Assembly: GCF_022965805.1 (NCBI RefSeq)
Contig: NC_133103.1
Location: 28,572,329-28,636,328, forward strand
DNA length: 64,000 nucleotides
Reading direction: 5' to 3'
DNA from: Primulina eburnea
Lineage: Eukaryota > Streptophyta > Magnoliopsida > Lamiales > Gesneriaceae
Under the pieces are notes generated by a model. The model ran no database searches and was not told the DNA's origin. It saw only the letters and a program-made list of their open reading frames with translations. This document shows, piece by piece, positions 10,279-20,933 of the stretch (position 1 is its first letter; every line of letters starts with the position of its first letter). The translations under genes and the position numbers were made by a program.

Positions 10279-11000
10279 TGATGCAATCCTGGTGAAATGG
10301 GTGAGCCGGGTCGGGTGCTTCACCGGATCTGCTATCAATAATGTTGTTCAGGAAAATGAGCATAGTAGATGAACCTGTGAGCTATAGCTTCCACTGTGAC
10401 CTGCAGACAAGGAGATGAACTCGAGAATGGGCGTCGGAGGGATGTCCAGCGTGGCCACTCCGATGCTTAATTCAGTAGGTGAAAATGATAACCAGTGTAG
10501 CTTAGATAAAAGTAAAGGCTACTGGTGTAAATATGTGTGTTAACATATGTGTTGGTGATTGAATCATTCTTCAGAACTAGAGAAGTAGAGGAAGCCCAAA
10601 GTCCCCCCAAATGAATTACATACTTGCTATTTATAAGAAGGAAAATCAAGGATTACCTCGATTTGCAGGTATACCTACCACTTATAGCCTTTGATGTTGA
10701 TTTCCTGTCAAGCCACTCTACTTTCCCATCGTGTTACATCAATAGGATTCTGTCAGGCACGTTTCTCGAGAGAAGATCTTATCTTCTGAACCACTCGAGT
10801 GTGGCACTGTTATCGAGGTGCTCGGGTAGAATGCCTCCCGGGAGATTTATACAAGAGCCCCGGCGTCTGGTTGCTCGGGGAGTAGAGCATGGGCTTTCAC
10901 CTGCCCGGCTCCAAAAGAATCTATCTGGAGACTCACTCGGATTTGGGAATCCATTTGATATTCCGGGTCATCCATGACCCGGGCTCTTACGAGGGTATCA
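10279..11000 (-). repeat. 5' LTR of element H (722 bp)
   Basis: In minus orientation it starts TGATACCCTCG at 11000 and ends GCATCA at 10279. TATAAATA is at 10628-10635. The TGACTTGAGCG-type block is at 10460-10474, here mutated. Near its start are GC-rich inverted segments around CCCGGGTCATGGATGACCCGG-like sequence at about 10962-10983. Confidence 0.92.
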
Positions 11001-11005
11001 CTCAT

Positions 11006-11268
11006 CTTCTTCAACCCAAGATGATTATAGCTCCACTAATTCTAGACTAGTGAGCCTTAAAGCCCACTCTCCTCACTTCGGCATTCATCATCTTCTCTTT
11101 TACCATTAATATGGGAAGCATGGATGCATAAAGTGTTAAATGCATAAATTCCTTATTAAATTCAATAGGAAACTAGAAATCCATGTATCATTAAAAGGCC
11201 TTTATGGGAAAATTCTTGATTATTTAATTGAAACGAAAGGCAATTGTGGGATAGATTGGTACCATTAC
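11006..11268 (-). other. TGD4-like pseudogene intron, 5' part
   Basis: Intron sequence between the splice donor (GTAATG on the minus strand at 11263-11268) and the TSD of element H. It is AT-rich with no other feature visible. The plus-strand frames across 11140-11796 are unsupported. Confidence 0.6.
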
Positions 11269-11533
11269 CATGAATCGCTGGCAAAGGAGGGCAGAGGAAG
11301 AAATAGGACACTGAAAAGATATTCCACGACCAGAGTCAAGATTAGGAATGATGGGAATAGCCATGAAGCGCTAAAGAAATCATCCCTCCTAGGGCGAGAC
11401 AGCCTAGCCCCGCAGCTCAATCCCAACGGCAATGGATTGCCGGAGACTAGTCTTGCCACTCCTTCCACTATCACCAGAGTCCATACATCCACGTCTAGGA
11501 GCCACCATCCACAGCCCATCTCAGCTTCTTCAT
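11269..11533 (-). pseudogene. TGD4: TGD4-like pseudogene, exon 1
   Basis: From ATG at 11533-11531 the minus strand gives MKKLRWAVDGG, then in shifted frames LLDVDVW, VEGVARLVSGNPLPLGLS, GARLSRPRRDDFF, QRFMAIPIIP, SGRGISFQ and VLFLPLPSFASDSW. This is the order of the TGD4 N-terminus (RW..G, LD.STPVT, DGVAR.VP.DPLPLGLSRGTRLSRP, FF.RFMA.P.IPS, SLQRVLSLP, NW). At least three frame changes (before LLD, after DFF, after SFQ) make it non-functional. The retained intron with good GT...AG sites shows it is a decayed genomic copy and not a retrocopy. Element G's LTR begins 28 bp upstream of the ATG. Confidence 0.72.
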
Positions 11534-11560
11534 CGAATCAATTTAAGAGTTTAAGCTATA

Positions 11561-12224
11561 TGATATCCCGGGTAATATCCTATTCTCGGATCATCTCCAG
11601 GAGGGATTTAGCCCGGGAAGACGGAAGGAGGAGCCCGGGCAGTAAGGGTTCGATGAATCTTTGGCGATCGATGGAAAGGACCCGAGAGCAAAATCCCGGG
11701 TTACTAGCCTCCGAGCAGAGTTCTGCCACCAGGATTCTTTCCTGGCCATCACAGTACAGGTGTCATGTTTTAAACTATAGCTATGAAGAACTATGATTTG
11801 GTCATCATCAAGAGATCCCTTGGCGTGTAAAAAGGTGACCGGACTCAATCGAAACAAACATGGGTTGTCAGACCTAAAATTTTCAGTAAAACATAAGCAT
11901 GGGCAGTCTTCTCATCATGAGTACTAGCTGGGCAATGAAAACAAAATCATCATTAGTTTTCCTCCTATAAATATTAAGGTTATTTTATTACTAAGACATT
12001 CATATATATTTCCTTGCAAACGAAATATCCACTTTCTTAGAAAATATTGACTTGAGCGTTGGTGTAGCTACGCCGGAAAACCATCCGGCACCTCACCAAC
12101 AATCTCTGTTATTTTAAGTGTGCAATACTTCCAAAGCCAGGGAGAAAATTTTTCTTGAAAGAGCATAAACCGACCCGGTGAAATTGACCACGTATCTCGC
12201 ACCCATTTTTACCCTGTCACATCA
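11561..12224 (+). repeat. 5' LTR of element G (664 bp)
   Basis: The left end is inferred from TGATATCCCGGG, which matches the LTR starts of H (TGATATCC) and B (TGATACCC). The right end ACATCA is fixed by the adjacent primer site. TATAAATA at 11966-11973 marks the promoter. TGACTTGAGCGTT at 12048-12060 is the shared downstream block. No second copy is in the window, so the left end is less certain than the right. Confidence 0.72.
11966..11973 (+). promoter_or_regulatory. TATA box of LTR G
   Basis: TATAAATA in the context CTCCTATAAATATTAAG, matching the context in LTR B. Confidence 0.72.
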
Positions 12225-12242
12225 TTGGCGCCATTTGTGGGA
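12225..12242 (+). other. Primer-binding site of element G
   Basis: TTGGCGCCATTTGTGGGA, directly after the LTR end. It is of the TGGCGCC class used by Tat and Athila elements. Confidence 0.85.
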
Positions 12243-12414
12243 GATCAGATCTAAGACAAAGATATGGTTTCCACGTGAAAATCAGCCTGAAAAGACACTT
12301 CCAAAAGGGAATTTTAAGACTTAGAGGTTCCCTAAGGAAATCCACCCCAACAAAACTTTGTGGTCAATCCTGGAACAATTAACTCAATGGATAGCAACAA
12401 CTGTTTAGAAGGCT

Positions 12415-13770
12415 ATGGTAGAGAAAATACCTTTTAGTAGTAGCCGAGCACCCCGTGAGGTAGGACCCCAGGAGAAATCTCCTTCCCGGGATGAAGCGGA
12501 AGAGGAAAAAGAAGAGAGTTCTCAAGAAGGGTTCGAGGCTATTAGTGTGGCTGAAGAATTAGAAGATTTAAAAGAGAAGGTGAAGAAGCTTGAGGGACAA
12601 GCCAGGTCTTCTCGGACTCCCCAAGTTCAACCAAGAGGGTGTCCTTTCTCCACTCACATAGTCAATGAGCCCTTGCTAGCTCATTATAAATCAACAAACA
12701 TCAGAGAGTATGATGGGAACTCGGACCCAGAAGAGCACCTGACTCGTTTTGAAAATATGGTCATGCTACATTGCTATGGCGATGAGATCAAGTGTACAAC
12801 TTTCTTGACTATGTTAGTGGATTCAACCAATGGTGGTTTGAAAAGCTGGACCCTCGGAGTATACAAACTTTCGAGGACTTCAAAAGCGTCTTTTTACATC
12901 ACTTCAGTAGAATTAAACGGTACAAAAAGATGGCCTTTAGCCTATTCGAGATCAAGATAGACAGAGAGGAATCATTAAGTGCTTACATCCATAAGTTCAA
13001 TAACGCAAAGTTGGAGGTACCTTCCTGTGCCCCAGAAACTAAAACACGACGTTCACCTTGGTACTTCAGGAGGGGGACTTTTTCCGATCCTTGGTGAAAA
13101 AGCTACGAGAGATTTTGAAGATTTACTGTCTCGGGGCAGAGAAATACAACAACATAGAGGAAGTCCAGAGTTAGAAAAGAGAGGCTGTGAGGAAAGAGAA
13201 AAGCAAGCCAACCTAGGAGAGTAGAGGAATGAGTCCGAAAGGACATCCCTTTGGGGCATTTTTCTAGTTACGCTCCATTTAAAAGATCGAAAGAACAAGT
13301 TGTAAATCTTTGTGAAGATAAGGAAAACAGATCCCACCACCCTCCCAGGGCCAAAATCATCCTTGAAGTTTTGTAATGGAATGCTATTAGGACAGTAGTG
13401 AATGTAAGCAATTAAGGAGAAATCATCTCAGGATATATTTTGTTGTAGCAAGTCCGACGGAGAAGAGAATAAAAAGACTCTCGTGGGTTCCCATAAATCC
13501 CGGGCCATTACCATCCAGCAGATCCCCGAGTTCTAATGTTTTATGGGGAAATCAATCTAAACCCACCGCGTTGGAAAGGACCCGAGAGGGGAAGACTAGG
13601 GAAAAATCCCCAACTCTGGGGGTAATTAAAATAATCTCTGGAGGATCAACTGATAGAGATTCTAACCGAGCCCGGAAAGCATGGAACCATTGAGAAGTTT
13701 TACATGTTAATTCCCCGAGTGGAGAGGAAGAGTCAACCATAAGTTTTGGACCTCAGGATTTACAGGGAGT
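12415..13770 (+). pseudogene. Element G gag, frameshifted
   Basis: The frame starts at ATG 12415. An acidic, Glu-rich leader includes a coiled-coil-like segment (VAEELEDLKEKVKKLEG). The retrotransposon-gag capsid core follows: YDGNSDPEEHLTRFENMVML and YGDEIKCTTFLTML. A frameshift near 12820 moves it to WWFEKLDPRSIQTFEDFKSV and HHFSRIKRYKKMAFSLFEIK, then EESLSAYIHKFN. This order is typical of Tat/Retand gag. From about 13100 it decays into short frames; no intact zinc knuckle is visible before the protease. Confidence 0.8.
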
Positions 13771-13779
13771 CGTCCTACC

Positions 13780-14280
13780 TCATAATGACTCCTTAGTCAT
13801 CCGAGCTAAAATTGCAAATTACGATATAATGACGGTATTTGTGGACTCAGGAAGTTCTATCAATGTCATATTTCAGGAGGCGCTTGATCACATGAATCTG
13901 AAAGACTATCAAATCGAACCTGTGGAAACTTCTCTATTCGGGTTTGCAGACCATACGTGCATTCTCAAGGGGAGATTGTGCTCTCCTCGACCCTTCGATC
14001 CGGAGAGTTGCGGAAATTAGTTATGGATACCTTCACAGTGGTCAGTGCACCTTCCTATTACAATGTCATATTGGGGAGGCCAAGTCATGAATGATTTTAA
14101 GCTTGTCGCTTCCACTTGCCATCAAAAAATCAAGTTTCCTGTGAAAGGAAGAGTAGAGGAAGTTCGAGGAGTGGAAGTCCGGGGAGATCAACCCTATTCA
14201 AGAAAATTTTATGCTGAAACTGTTAGAGTGGAGAAAAGAGGGAAAGAAGGGTTGAGTGTAAAGACAGGGTAGGAGACGGT
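13780..14280 (+). pseudogene. Element G retropepsin-like protease
   Basis: An aspartic protease that would process gag-pol. The active-site motif FVDSGSSINVIF is present (Asp codon 13844-13846), followed by FGFADHT and, after a frameshift near 14010, a segment containing YYNVILGRPS-like sequence at about 14055-14085 (VAPSTYYNVILGRP is the family form). It ends in a charged, Arg/Glu-rich tail. The catalytic triad survives, but the frame breaks within the domain. Confidence 0.72.
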
Positions 14281-14399
14281 GGAGAGGATGTATTTGCTCG
14301 GTCCCCCGTAGAGTTGACCGAGATTTTGACCGTGTAGTGGAGAATAAACTAAATACATGTCCAAACTCCTAGCTAGTAAAACAGTAGAAGAGACACTTC

Positions 14400-15625
14400 A
14401 GAGCGGATAAGGACAGGGTGATAGCAGAGCAAGTGGGAGAATCGCTGAAAGCTTTCAAAATCAGGGAAGTCCAATTCCCAACTTGGTTATCAAACATGGT
14501 TCTAGTCCAGAAAGCTATATGAAAATGGAGGATGTGTGTAGATTTCCGGGATCTGAACTAAGCTTGCCCCAAAGACTGTTATCCTTTGCCTCAGATTGAC
14601 TAGCTTATTGATTACACGTCTGGGTATGAGCTGTTGTGTTTCATTCATGCTTTTCAAGGGTACCACTAGATACCCCTGGCCCAAGAAGATCAAGACAAGG
14701 TCAATTTCATAACTTCGGGTGGAACATTTTGTTATATAGTAATGCCTTTTGGTGTGAAGAATGCAGGGGCCACTCAACAACGATTAATGGATAAGATTTT
14801 TTAGAAGCAAGCCTGGAGGAATGTTGAGATCTATGTGGATGACATTCTGATAAAGTCTAAAGAGAAGTCGGACTTCATACCAGATCTAGGAAGAAACTTT
14901 CTCCACCCTCAGAATGTATCGGGTCAAGTTGAATCCACTAAAAATGCAATTTTGAGTGGCAAGTTGTTGGGATTTATACTAAATGAGAGGGGATCGAAGT
15001 TAATCCGAAAAAGGTAAGGGCTATCTTAGAGATGTTTTCCCCTAGAACCATCAAACATGTGCAAAAGCTGACATGTCAAATTGAGTCTCTATCTCGTTTC
15101 ATATCAAGATCAGCACATCAAAGCTGTCCTTTCTTTCAGGTACTTCGTAAAACACAGGGGTTTGGATGGGATGTTCAAACAGAGCAGGTCTTTTGAGATC
15201 TAAAAAGCCATCTAGCAGGGTTACCTATCTTGGTTAAGCCAAGACCTAGAGAAAAGTTGCTGGCGTATCTGTCTACCGCCGAGTATGTCGTTAGCTTGGT
15301 CCTCATTCAATAAGCACGTACTGACCAAAAACCAGTATATTATGTAAGTCATGCCCTCAGAGGCCCCGAGTTGAGATATATAGAACTAGAGAAAATAGCC
15401 CCGACATTGGTCATAACCGCGAGAAAGCTGAGACCCTACTTCATATCTCATTCTATTGATGTTCTCACCAACAGCTCGCTGGTAAAAATCATGACTAACC
15501 CAGATATATTGGGGAGGTTGATGAAATGGACGATAGAGCTTGGGGAAGATGCTATCACTTACTGTTCAAGAACAACCATAAAAGCTCAAGCCTTGTCAGA
15601 CTTAATAATTGAAATGATACAAACT
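14400..15625 (+). pseudogene. Element G reverse transcriptase and first RNase H
   Basis: The RT palm is recognisable: CVDFRDLN (with stops), CPKDCYPLPQID, FHAFQGYH-like sequence, ITSGGTFCYIVMPFGVKNAGAT and the catalytic YVDD at 14832-14843. A connection domain follows (VQKLTCQIESLSRFISRSA). The RNase H part reads LLAYLSTAEYVVSLVLIQ, YYVSHALRGPELRYIELEKIA and RPYFISHSIDVLTN, ending QALSDLIIEM. Several in-frame stops and frameshifts occur, so no functional enzyme is possible. Confidence 0.82.
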
Positions 15626-15628
15626 GAG

Positions 15629-15705
15629 CAAGAAGAGGTCTGGAGTGTATTTGCTGATGGTGTTGCCTGTAAGGAAGGAAGCGGGGTAGGAGTCACACTA
15701 GTTTC
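15629..15705 (+). pseudogene. Element G second (archaeal-like) RNase H, N-terminal piece
   Basis: VWSVFADGVACKEGSGVGVT carries the FxDGA..eGsGaG start of the extra RNase H found in Tat elements. It is cut at 15705 by element D (TSD GTTTC at 15701-15705) and resumes at 54786. Confidence 0.78.
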
Positions 15706-18257
15706 TGTCAGAACCCGAATTTAATTATTCAATATTTGGCAAGAATTAGAAATAATTATTTTAATGTTCTAAATTAAAATAATTAAGCCAAATAATTATA
15801 CTTGTGTGTTAAACATATGTATTAGAAAAATATCGGCATTATAAACTATATTAAAATACATATCGGAGTTTTTAAAGCACACGAGAGTTTTAATATTTTA
15901 ATCAGATCACATTCTATCTATTGGGCTAAATAATTGGATACATGTATATATATGTTAATAGAAAGCTCATTTCCCCAAGCCCAATCCATTTACTCCTCAA
16001 CCATCTCATTTATTCTCGCCTCTTCTCTTGCATCCATTTCCTTCTCTTGCATGCTCATCTTCTCAGCAGTCGTTGCTGCACAAATCCAACCGGAATAGCT
16101 TCTCCTGAATCTTCTCAAGCTAGACCAGTAATCCCTCAACTCTCCTTGCCCATATTCATTGTAGACAAGCTTGTTCTTGCTGCTGCCCTGTTCTGCCGAG
16201 ATGTTGCTTCGTTTTCCAGCTTCTTGCTAGTCATTTTTCTTTGTTCTTTAGAGTGTGGATAGACCGATTCTAGCTTCATTTTAGTTCATAGGAAGCTTTT
16301 GAAGGTAACCTCTAAGATTAGGGTTTAAATTTTTTTTCATGATGGTATATGATGAATTCTGTTCCGAGTTGCAGGTTTTGGCTTCTGATTTTCGGGTTTT
16401 TGGTGTGTTGTGCACTACAATTCATGACTCGTGGTTCAAATAGAACTTATAGATCTATGTGTTACCTTTCTAGAGCCGCTTACAAAATGGAATTCAAATT
16501 AAAAAAGAATTTGATATGATTTTTCTACCAAAATGTGTCAAAATAGAATTCTGCGTTGGAGCTGCGTATATTAGCTACTGTAATTCGAGTTTATGACATT
16601 TATGCGCTCTGATTCAGGACTTGTGATTCAAATTTGAGTTGTAGAACTATGTGTTTTCTTTGTATTGATATCAGAATCGTTATATTTTATTAAGAATTGA
16701 ATACTCATTTTGCCGAAACTGCTTAGGTACAGACTTCTGTCCACGAAGTGTGTATGTATTAGCGTCTTCTTGATAATTCTGGGAATTACCTATTAGGATT
16801 CTGGAAATGGTTTCTTCTAGGAAAACTTAGACATTGAAGTTGCCTTTCATCTGCAATTTACGGATATCGATTTGAGTCAATGATAAGTTAGATATGAATT
16901 TTATACTCATACGTGTCTAACCTGAATCTGTCACAAAAATCATTTCCCATGATTTCTGGTTTTTGGCGTTTTTCAGTGTTGAGATGATTGAATTTCTTTC
17001 TGATGTCTTCTGATGAAATATGTGATTTTGAGTTAGGATTCCAGCAATGTATGATAAGTGTGTTTTGGTTAAGTTGTGGTTGAGTTATGACCTTAAACCG
17101 AGCTTAGGTCCAAGCTGGAATTAATACCTTGTTTTTGCTAAGAGTTGAGTCTTTATTTGATGAAAATAAATTATTTGCCACAAAATTTAATAGCCAGGAA
17201 GTTCCAAGGAGTTCACAAACTATTTTGGTAATTTAATTTGAAGGTTATGGTACGGATTGATCGATTCCTTACAGCGTTTATAAGGAAGTGTAATTTAATT
17301 GATGTGATTTCATGATAATTATGTTTTTATGTGCGTTTTGTTCCATTTGGGTGTATTTTAAGATTATTCCTCATTTTTTCAAAAAATAAATGTGAGTTTT
17401 AAATTATATTGGAATAATCTATGGATTTATATGCATTGTTGAGCAAGCATTCATAACGAGCCATGACTCTGTTGTTTTCGAAATTTCTGTTTACTCTTGG
17501 ATGAGTTATTTAGACATCAGAGGCGATGGTGTTTAAGCGTCACAACTCTGATAACTAGCGGAAGGGCCGAGCAGTTCTGCAGACTGACACCCCTGACGCA
17601 AATGTACAGGGCTGAGGGCATATTTGACACGTCACACCCCTGACACATGTGGCCACAGTTGTTGCTATCGTTTCTTTGGATCCAATTTGATACCCGAGAT
17701 TATTGGTACCCTACATGCATTGCATTGCATTGATTTCATTACATGTCATTTATTTATGATGCAATTTATTTGATCTTCTTACTGGGGTTTGACCACCCCC
17801 CCTTCCCTTGGGGCTACTGTGGTTTGTTTTGTGATTCCATAGCAGGTTATACAGGGGGTTCTGATGCAGCTGGCGAAGCGTTTGCTAGTGGAGCCCAGTG
17901 AGACAGTTTGAGTTGGGAGTCCCCTGATATTTATACTATATATTGAGTCATTTGCCGAGGGGATGCCTCGTGTATTTGTATGGTTGTATTATTGAGTGTT
18001 GGATCTTATTTCGTGTGATCGAGCCTGGCTGGCTCTGCTTGAGATTGGTATTCTGTTTGTTTTATTGGACTCTATTTCCGAGTATAAATGCTTTTTTGTG
18101 TTGTTTTGAAATTTTTTTGGTATGTCCTATTTATGGGGAGGTCATGGCGAAATTTCTATAGGCCCAAAATGAAATTTTTTACTCGTTTTTGCTATTTACG
18201 CTAATAAATCCTTGTTGTTTGATAATTAAAAAGTAATCAGGAGCACATGCCCTCACA
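15706..18257 (+). repeat. 5' LTR of element D (2552 bp)
   Basis: Pairs with 51385-54780 over its length except for solo LTR L in the latter. A TATATATAT stretch at 15945-15953 is the probable TATA box. This LTR has no GC-rich dyad array. Apparent frames at 15942-16262 and 51621-52010 are the same LTR segment in both copies and are not considered genes. Confidence 0.93.
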
Positions 18258-18259
18258 GT

Positions 18260-18271
18260 TGGTATCATAGC
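18260..18271 (+). other. Primer-binding site of element D (one mismatch)
   Basis: TGGTATCATAGC, the tRNA-Met site with one change (G to T at the ninth base), 2 bp after the LTR. Confidence 0.85.
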
Positions 18272-18503
18272 GTAACTATGGTATGCCCGAATTAGAGTCT
18301 AGGATACTCGAGTTTAGACACAAATGAAATGATTGTTTATTTGATTTACTATTTGCTCTTAGAGGATTTAGTTGTTATGATTATTTAACTTAGCTGAGTT
18401 AGAGCTAGTAGTAAAGTAAGTTTTAACTTTTCTTGAAACCTTTCAGTGCTTATTATTATTATTATTATTTTTCGCCTATGGTATAATCCTTGTGTCTTGT
18501 AGA

Positions 18504-19232
18504 ATGGCACCTGGAGTAAGAGGCAGAAAAGGAAAAGAAGTTATCCAAGAGTCTGGAGCTCAGAACATAGGAATAACAGAGGGTATTGGCAGAGGTAGAC
18601 GTGGTCGCCCTAGAGGAAGGGAAAATCAAAATGTGAATGTAGAGGTAGAGGTGGAGCAGGAACCACCAATTCGTCCAAAAAGGCATATGGCAAGGAATGT
18701 GGAAGTGGATCATGAAGTTCAGTAGTTTACCCAAAGAATGAGAGAAAATGGATTAGTGATTGCTAAATTCTAAGATATGTGTCCTCCAAATTTTTTTAGA
18801 AATGAAGGTGGTGAAATGGAAAGGCATGGCTAAAGAGCATGAATTATTTATTTTATTTGGTGGAGTACACTCAACAGCTGAGACTCAAGTTAGCTATTTA
18901 CCAACTCAAGGATCGAGCACAACTGTGGTGGGAAGCCACAGAGGAAGCAATCTGAGAATCTGGTCAGATAATTTCTTGGGAGGTATTCCATATTCATTTT
19001 ATTCAAGAATACTCGCCTCCTCTTATTATTCTGCTAAGGAAGCCAAGATCAATCAGTTGGTTCAGGGAAATATGTCAGTAAGAAAGTACGCCTCTCAATT
19101 TTCTGCTCTTCTAGCTAGTGATCGATCCAAGCTGTCGCATTTTATGCAATGACTGAATCGGACGATACATATTTTTGTTATGACTGGAGCACCAACTACT
19201 TATGCAGAAGTGGTAGACAAAGCAAATAATAT
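18504..19232 (+). pseudogene. Element D gag, first part
   Basis: Opens at ATG 18504 with a basic, Gly/Arg-rich N-terminus (RGRRGRPRGRENQN) as in chromovirus gag, then decays. Recognisable capsid pieces in shifting frames include QLKDRAQLWWEA-like sequence at about 18905-18950, EFIQEYSPPSYYSAKEA-like sequence at about 18995-19040 and LVQGNMSVRKYASQFSALL at 19057-19113. It ends at AEVVDKANN, where element C is inserted (TSD AATAT, 19228-19232). Confidence 0.75.
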
Positions 19233-20933
19233 TATAGAGCCCAAAATCAGTACACGTAAATCTCAGGCATTTATTTAATTGTTAAATTATTTAATCAAAT
19301 TTAAAATGATTTTTGAGACGCATGATTTATGAAATTTCATTATTTTAAATTATTTATGTTTATGTGATGCACGTTAAGTGTTTTCTTGAGTTTCATGTTT
19401 CAGCCGATTATAAGTTGCGAGATCGAGGAAAAGAGACCGGTGGCGATTTTGACAATTTAAAAATGATATTTTATTTTAAGTTAAGAATGGGACATTTTAA
19501 ATGATTTATTAAGTTTTTAGCATTTTTAAAGCCTACTTTAATTAATTAATGATTTTAAGATTTTTAATACTTTTAAGATTTATCAATTGTGTATTTTAAA
19601 TTTTTAAGTTAGTTAGTATTTTTATTTTTATTTAAACTATAATTTTTAGTATCAATTTATAGTATTTTTAATTAGCTTGTTAATTATATGATTAAACATT
19701 TTAACCCCAATTAATCACAGCAAACTCACGCACACACATCTACACACATTACACGCCTGATACACACATTTCATTTTATACCATCTCATCTTTTTAGAAG
19801 AAAATTTTAGGATTCTAAGAACCAAGAGCAGCCACCCCTCTCCTCTGTATATTCTAGCAATTTTCGTTGGGTTATATTCAAGAAAAATCGTGCCACGTTC
19901 GTCCCGGATTGTCCCTCGCATCATCCTCGCCTCGGTATCGTCGTTTCGGTAACTTTAAAAATCAAAAGGCATGTATAATCTTTTGTTTCTGAATATTGTT
20001 ATATTATATGTTCTTATATTTATTATGCGTAAAAATCCATGTATGTTGTGAAAAGTTTGAGTAAAAACTTGTTGAATCGGTCTTGAAACGCTTTTGGATC
20101 TAAAAACTAGAAATTTTCTGTCATTTTAAATATTGCAATATTTCGGTCGATTGTCTGGAAAAACTTTCGACCTATAAAACGTAGAACTTTTTGATACCTC
20201 TGATTTTATAGTAAATTCGAAATATTTGGATAAGAAATGAGTGAGTTATGATGGTTTTCGTGGGAATGCTCAAACTGCTATTTTCTGAAAATGCATTCTT
20301 GAAGTTTTATTGTTGCAGGCTTTGTTGGAGATCGATGGGTGATCGCTGCTGTTTGCGAGCATAGGCACTTGATTGTATTAGAAGTCGTATGATGTGTTTT
20401 GATGTCCAAATGTCGTGTTTACAGGTTGTGTTGCGTCGTTAGGGGTGACCGTCGTCGTTTGGGCCCTTTATATGGGTTTGAGTTGATTCATAGCATCGTA
20501 GGATGGGTCTCGAGGTGTTGGTTCACTGTCCGTATGATCGAGTTAGGTGGAATAAGCCATAAGTGTAGTGTTTCTCTGTTGGTTTACGATTCAGTAAGTA
20601 CACGGACCCTTAGTCGAACACTTACATGGGGTTCGTGCCCTTGTTTCCTTCGAAATTCAAAATTTCTAGCATCTACCCGAACCCTTACACAGGGTCCGTG
20701 TACTCCTTAAAAAAATTAAATTTTAGGAATTGTTTGGGGGTTTGATGTCATGATTTAGTACGATGGTTAAACGAGGTCGAGTACCGAGAGATTTAGAATG
20801 TCATAAGGAAATCGGTCATTTTTGGGTGTGAGCAAGACTATACGTCTAAGTTATGCAAGATAGGTATTCGAACTCATGTTAGTATGTGCAGCAGTGACCC
20901 CAAGCGAGATCCAACGAATCCTTCAATGTCAAG
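19233..20933 (+). repeat. 5' LTR of element C, first part
   Basis: Aligns with 40451-41367 and 43427-44254 of the 3' LTR. It shows the uninterrupted site (near 20165) that solo LTR K occupies in the 3' copy. It contains the block around GATCGAGGAA...GAGACCG at 19425-19447 and a two-unit dyad array at 20601-20700. It is cut by element F (TSD TCAAG, 20929-20933). Confidence 0.92.
20601..20700 (+). repeat. Two-unit dyad array in LTR C (CACGGACCC ... GGGGTTCGTG)
   Basis: Left half-sites at about 20601 (CACGGACCC) and 20675 (ACCCGAACCC), and right half-sites at 20628 (GGGGTTCGTG) and 20691 (AGGGTCCGTG). The left sites are about 74-75 bp apart, the right sites 63 bp. The 3' LTR copy has the same layout at about 43900-44010. 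Confidence 0.75.

Larger units (their letters stand above)
8071..11000 (-). mobile_element. Element H: complete non-autonomous Tat/Retand-like LTR element (2930 bp)
   Basis: Two direct LTRs (8071-8791 and 10279-11000), nearly equal at 721 and 722 bp, flank a 1487-bp internal region. The perfect TSD CTCAT (8066-8070 and 11001-11005) shows a single clean insertion. On the minus strand a primer site (TTGACGCCGTCTGTGGGAA) follows the LTR at 10279, so transcription runs right to left. There is no recognisable gag, protease, RT or integrase. Most of the internal region is a GC-rich tandem-repeat array. LTR ends (TGATATCC, TGATACCC), primer site and repeat motifs resemble elements B and G, so it was probably mobilised in trans by such an element. 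It lies in the intron of the TGD4-like pseudogene. Confidence 0.9.

Noticed and set aside
11140..11796. 218-codon plus-strand frame
   Set aside because: It crosses the intron and exon 1 of the minus-strand TGD4-like pseudogene and then LTR G. There is no domain-like sequence.
15942..16262. Ser/Leu-rich frame repeated at 51621-52010
   Set aside because: Present in both LTRs of element D simply because the LTR is duplicated. Downstream of TATA but with no conserved protein features.
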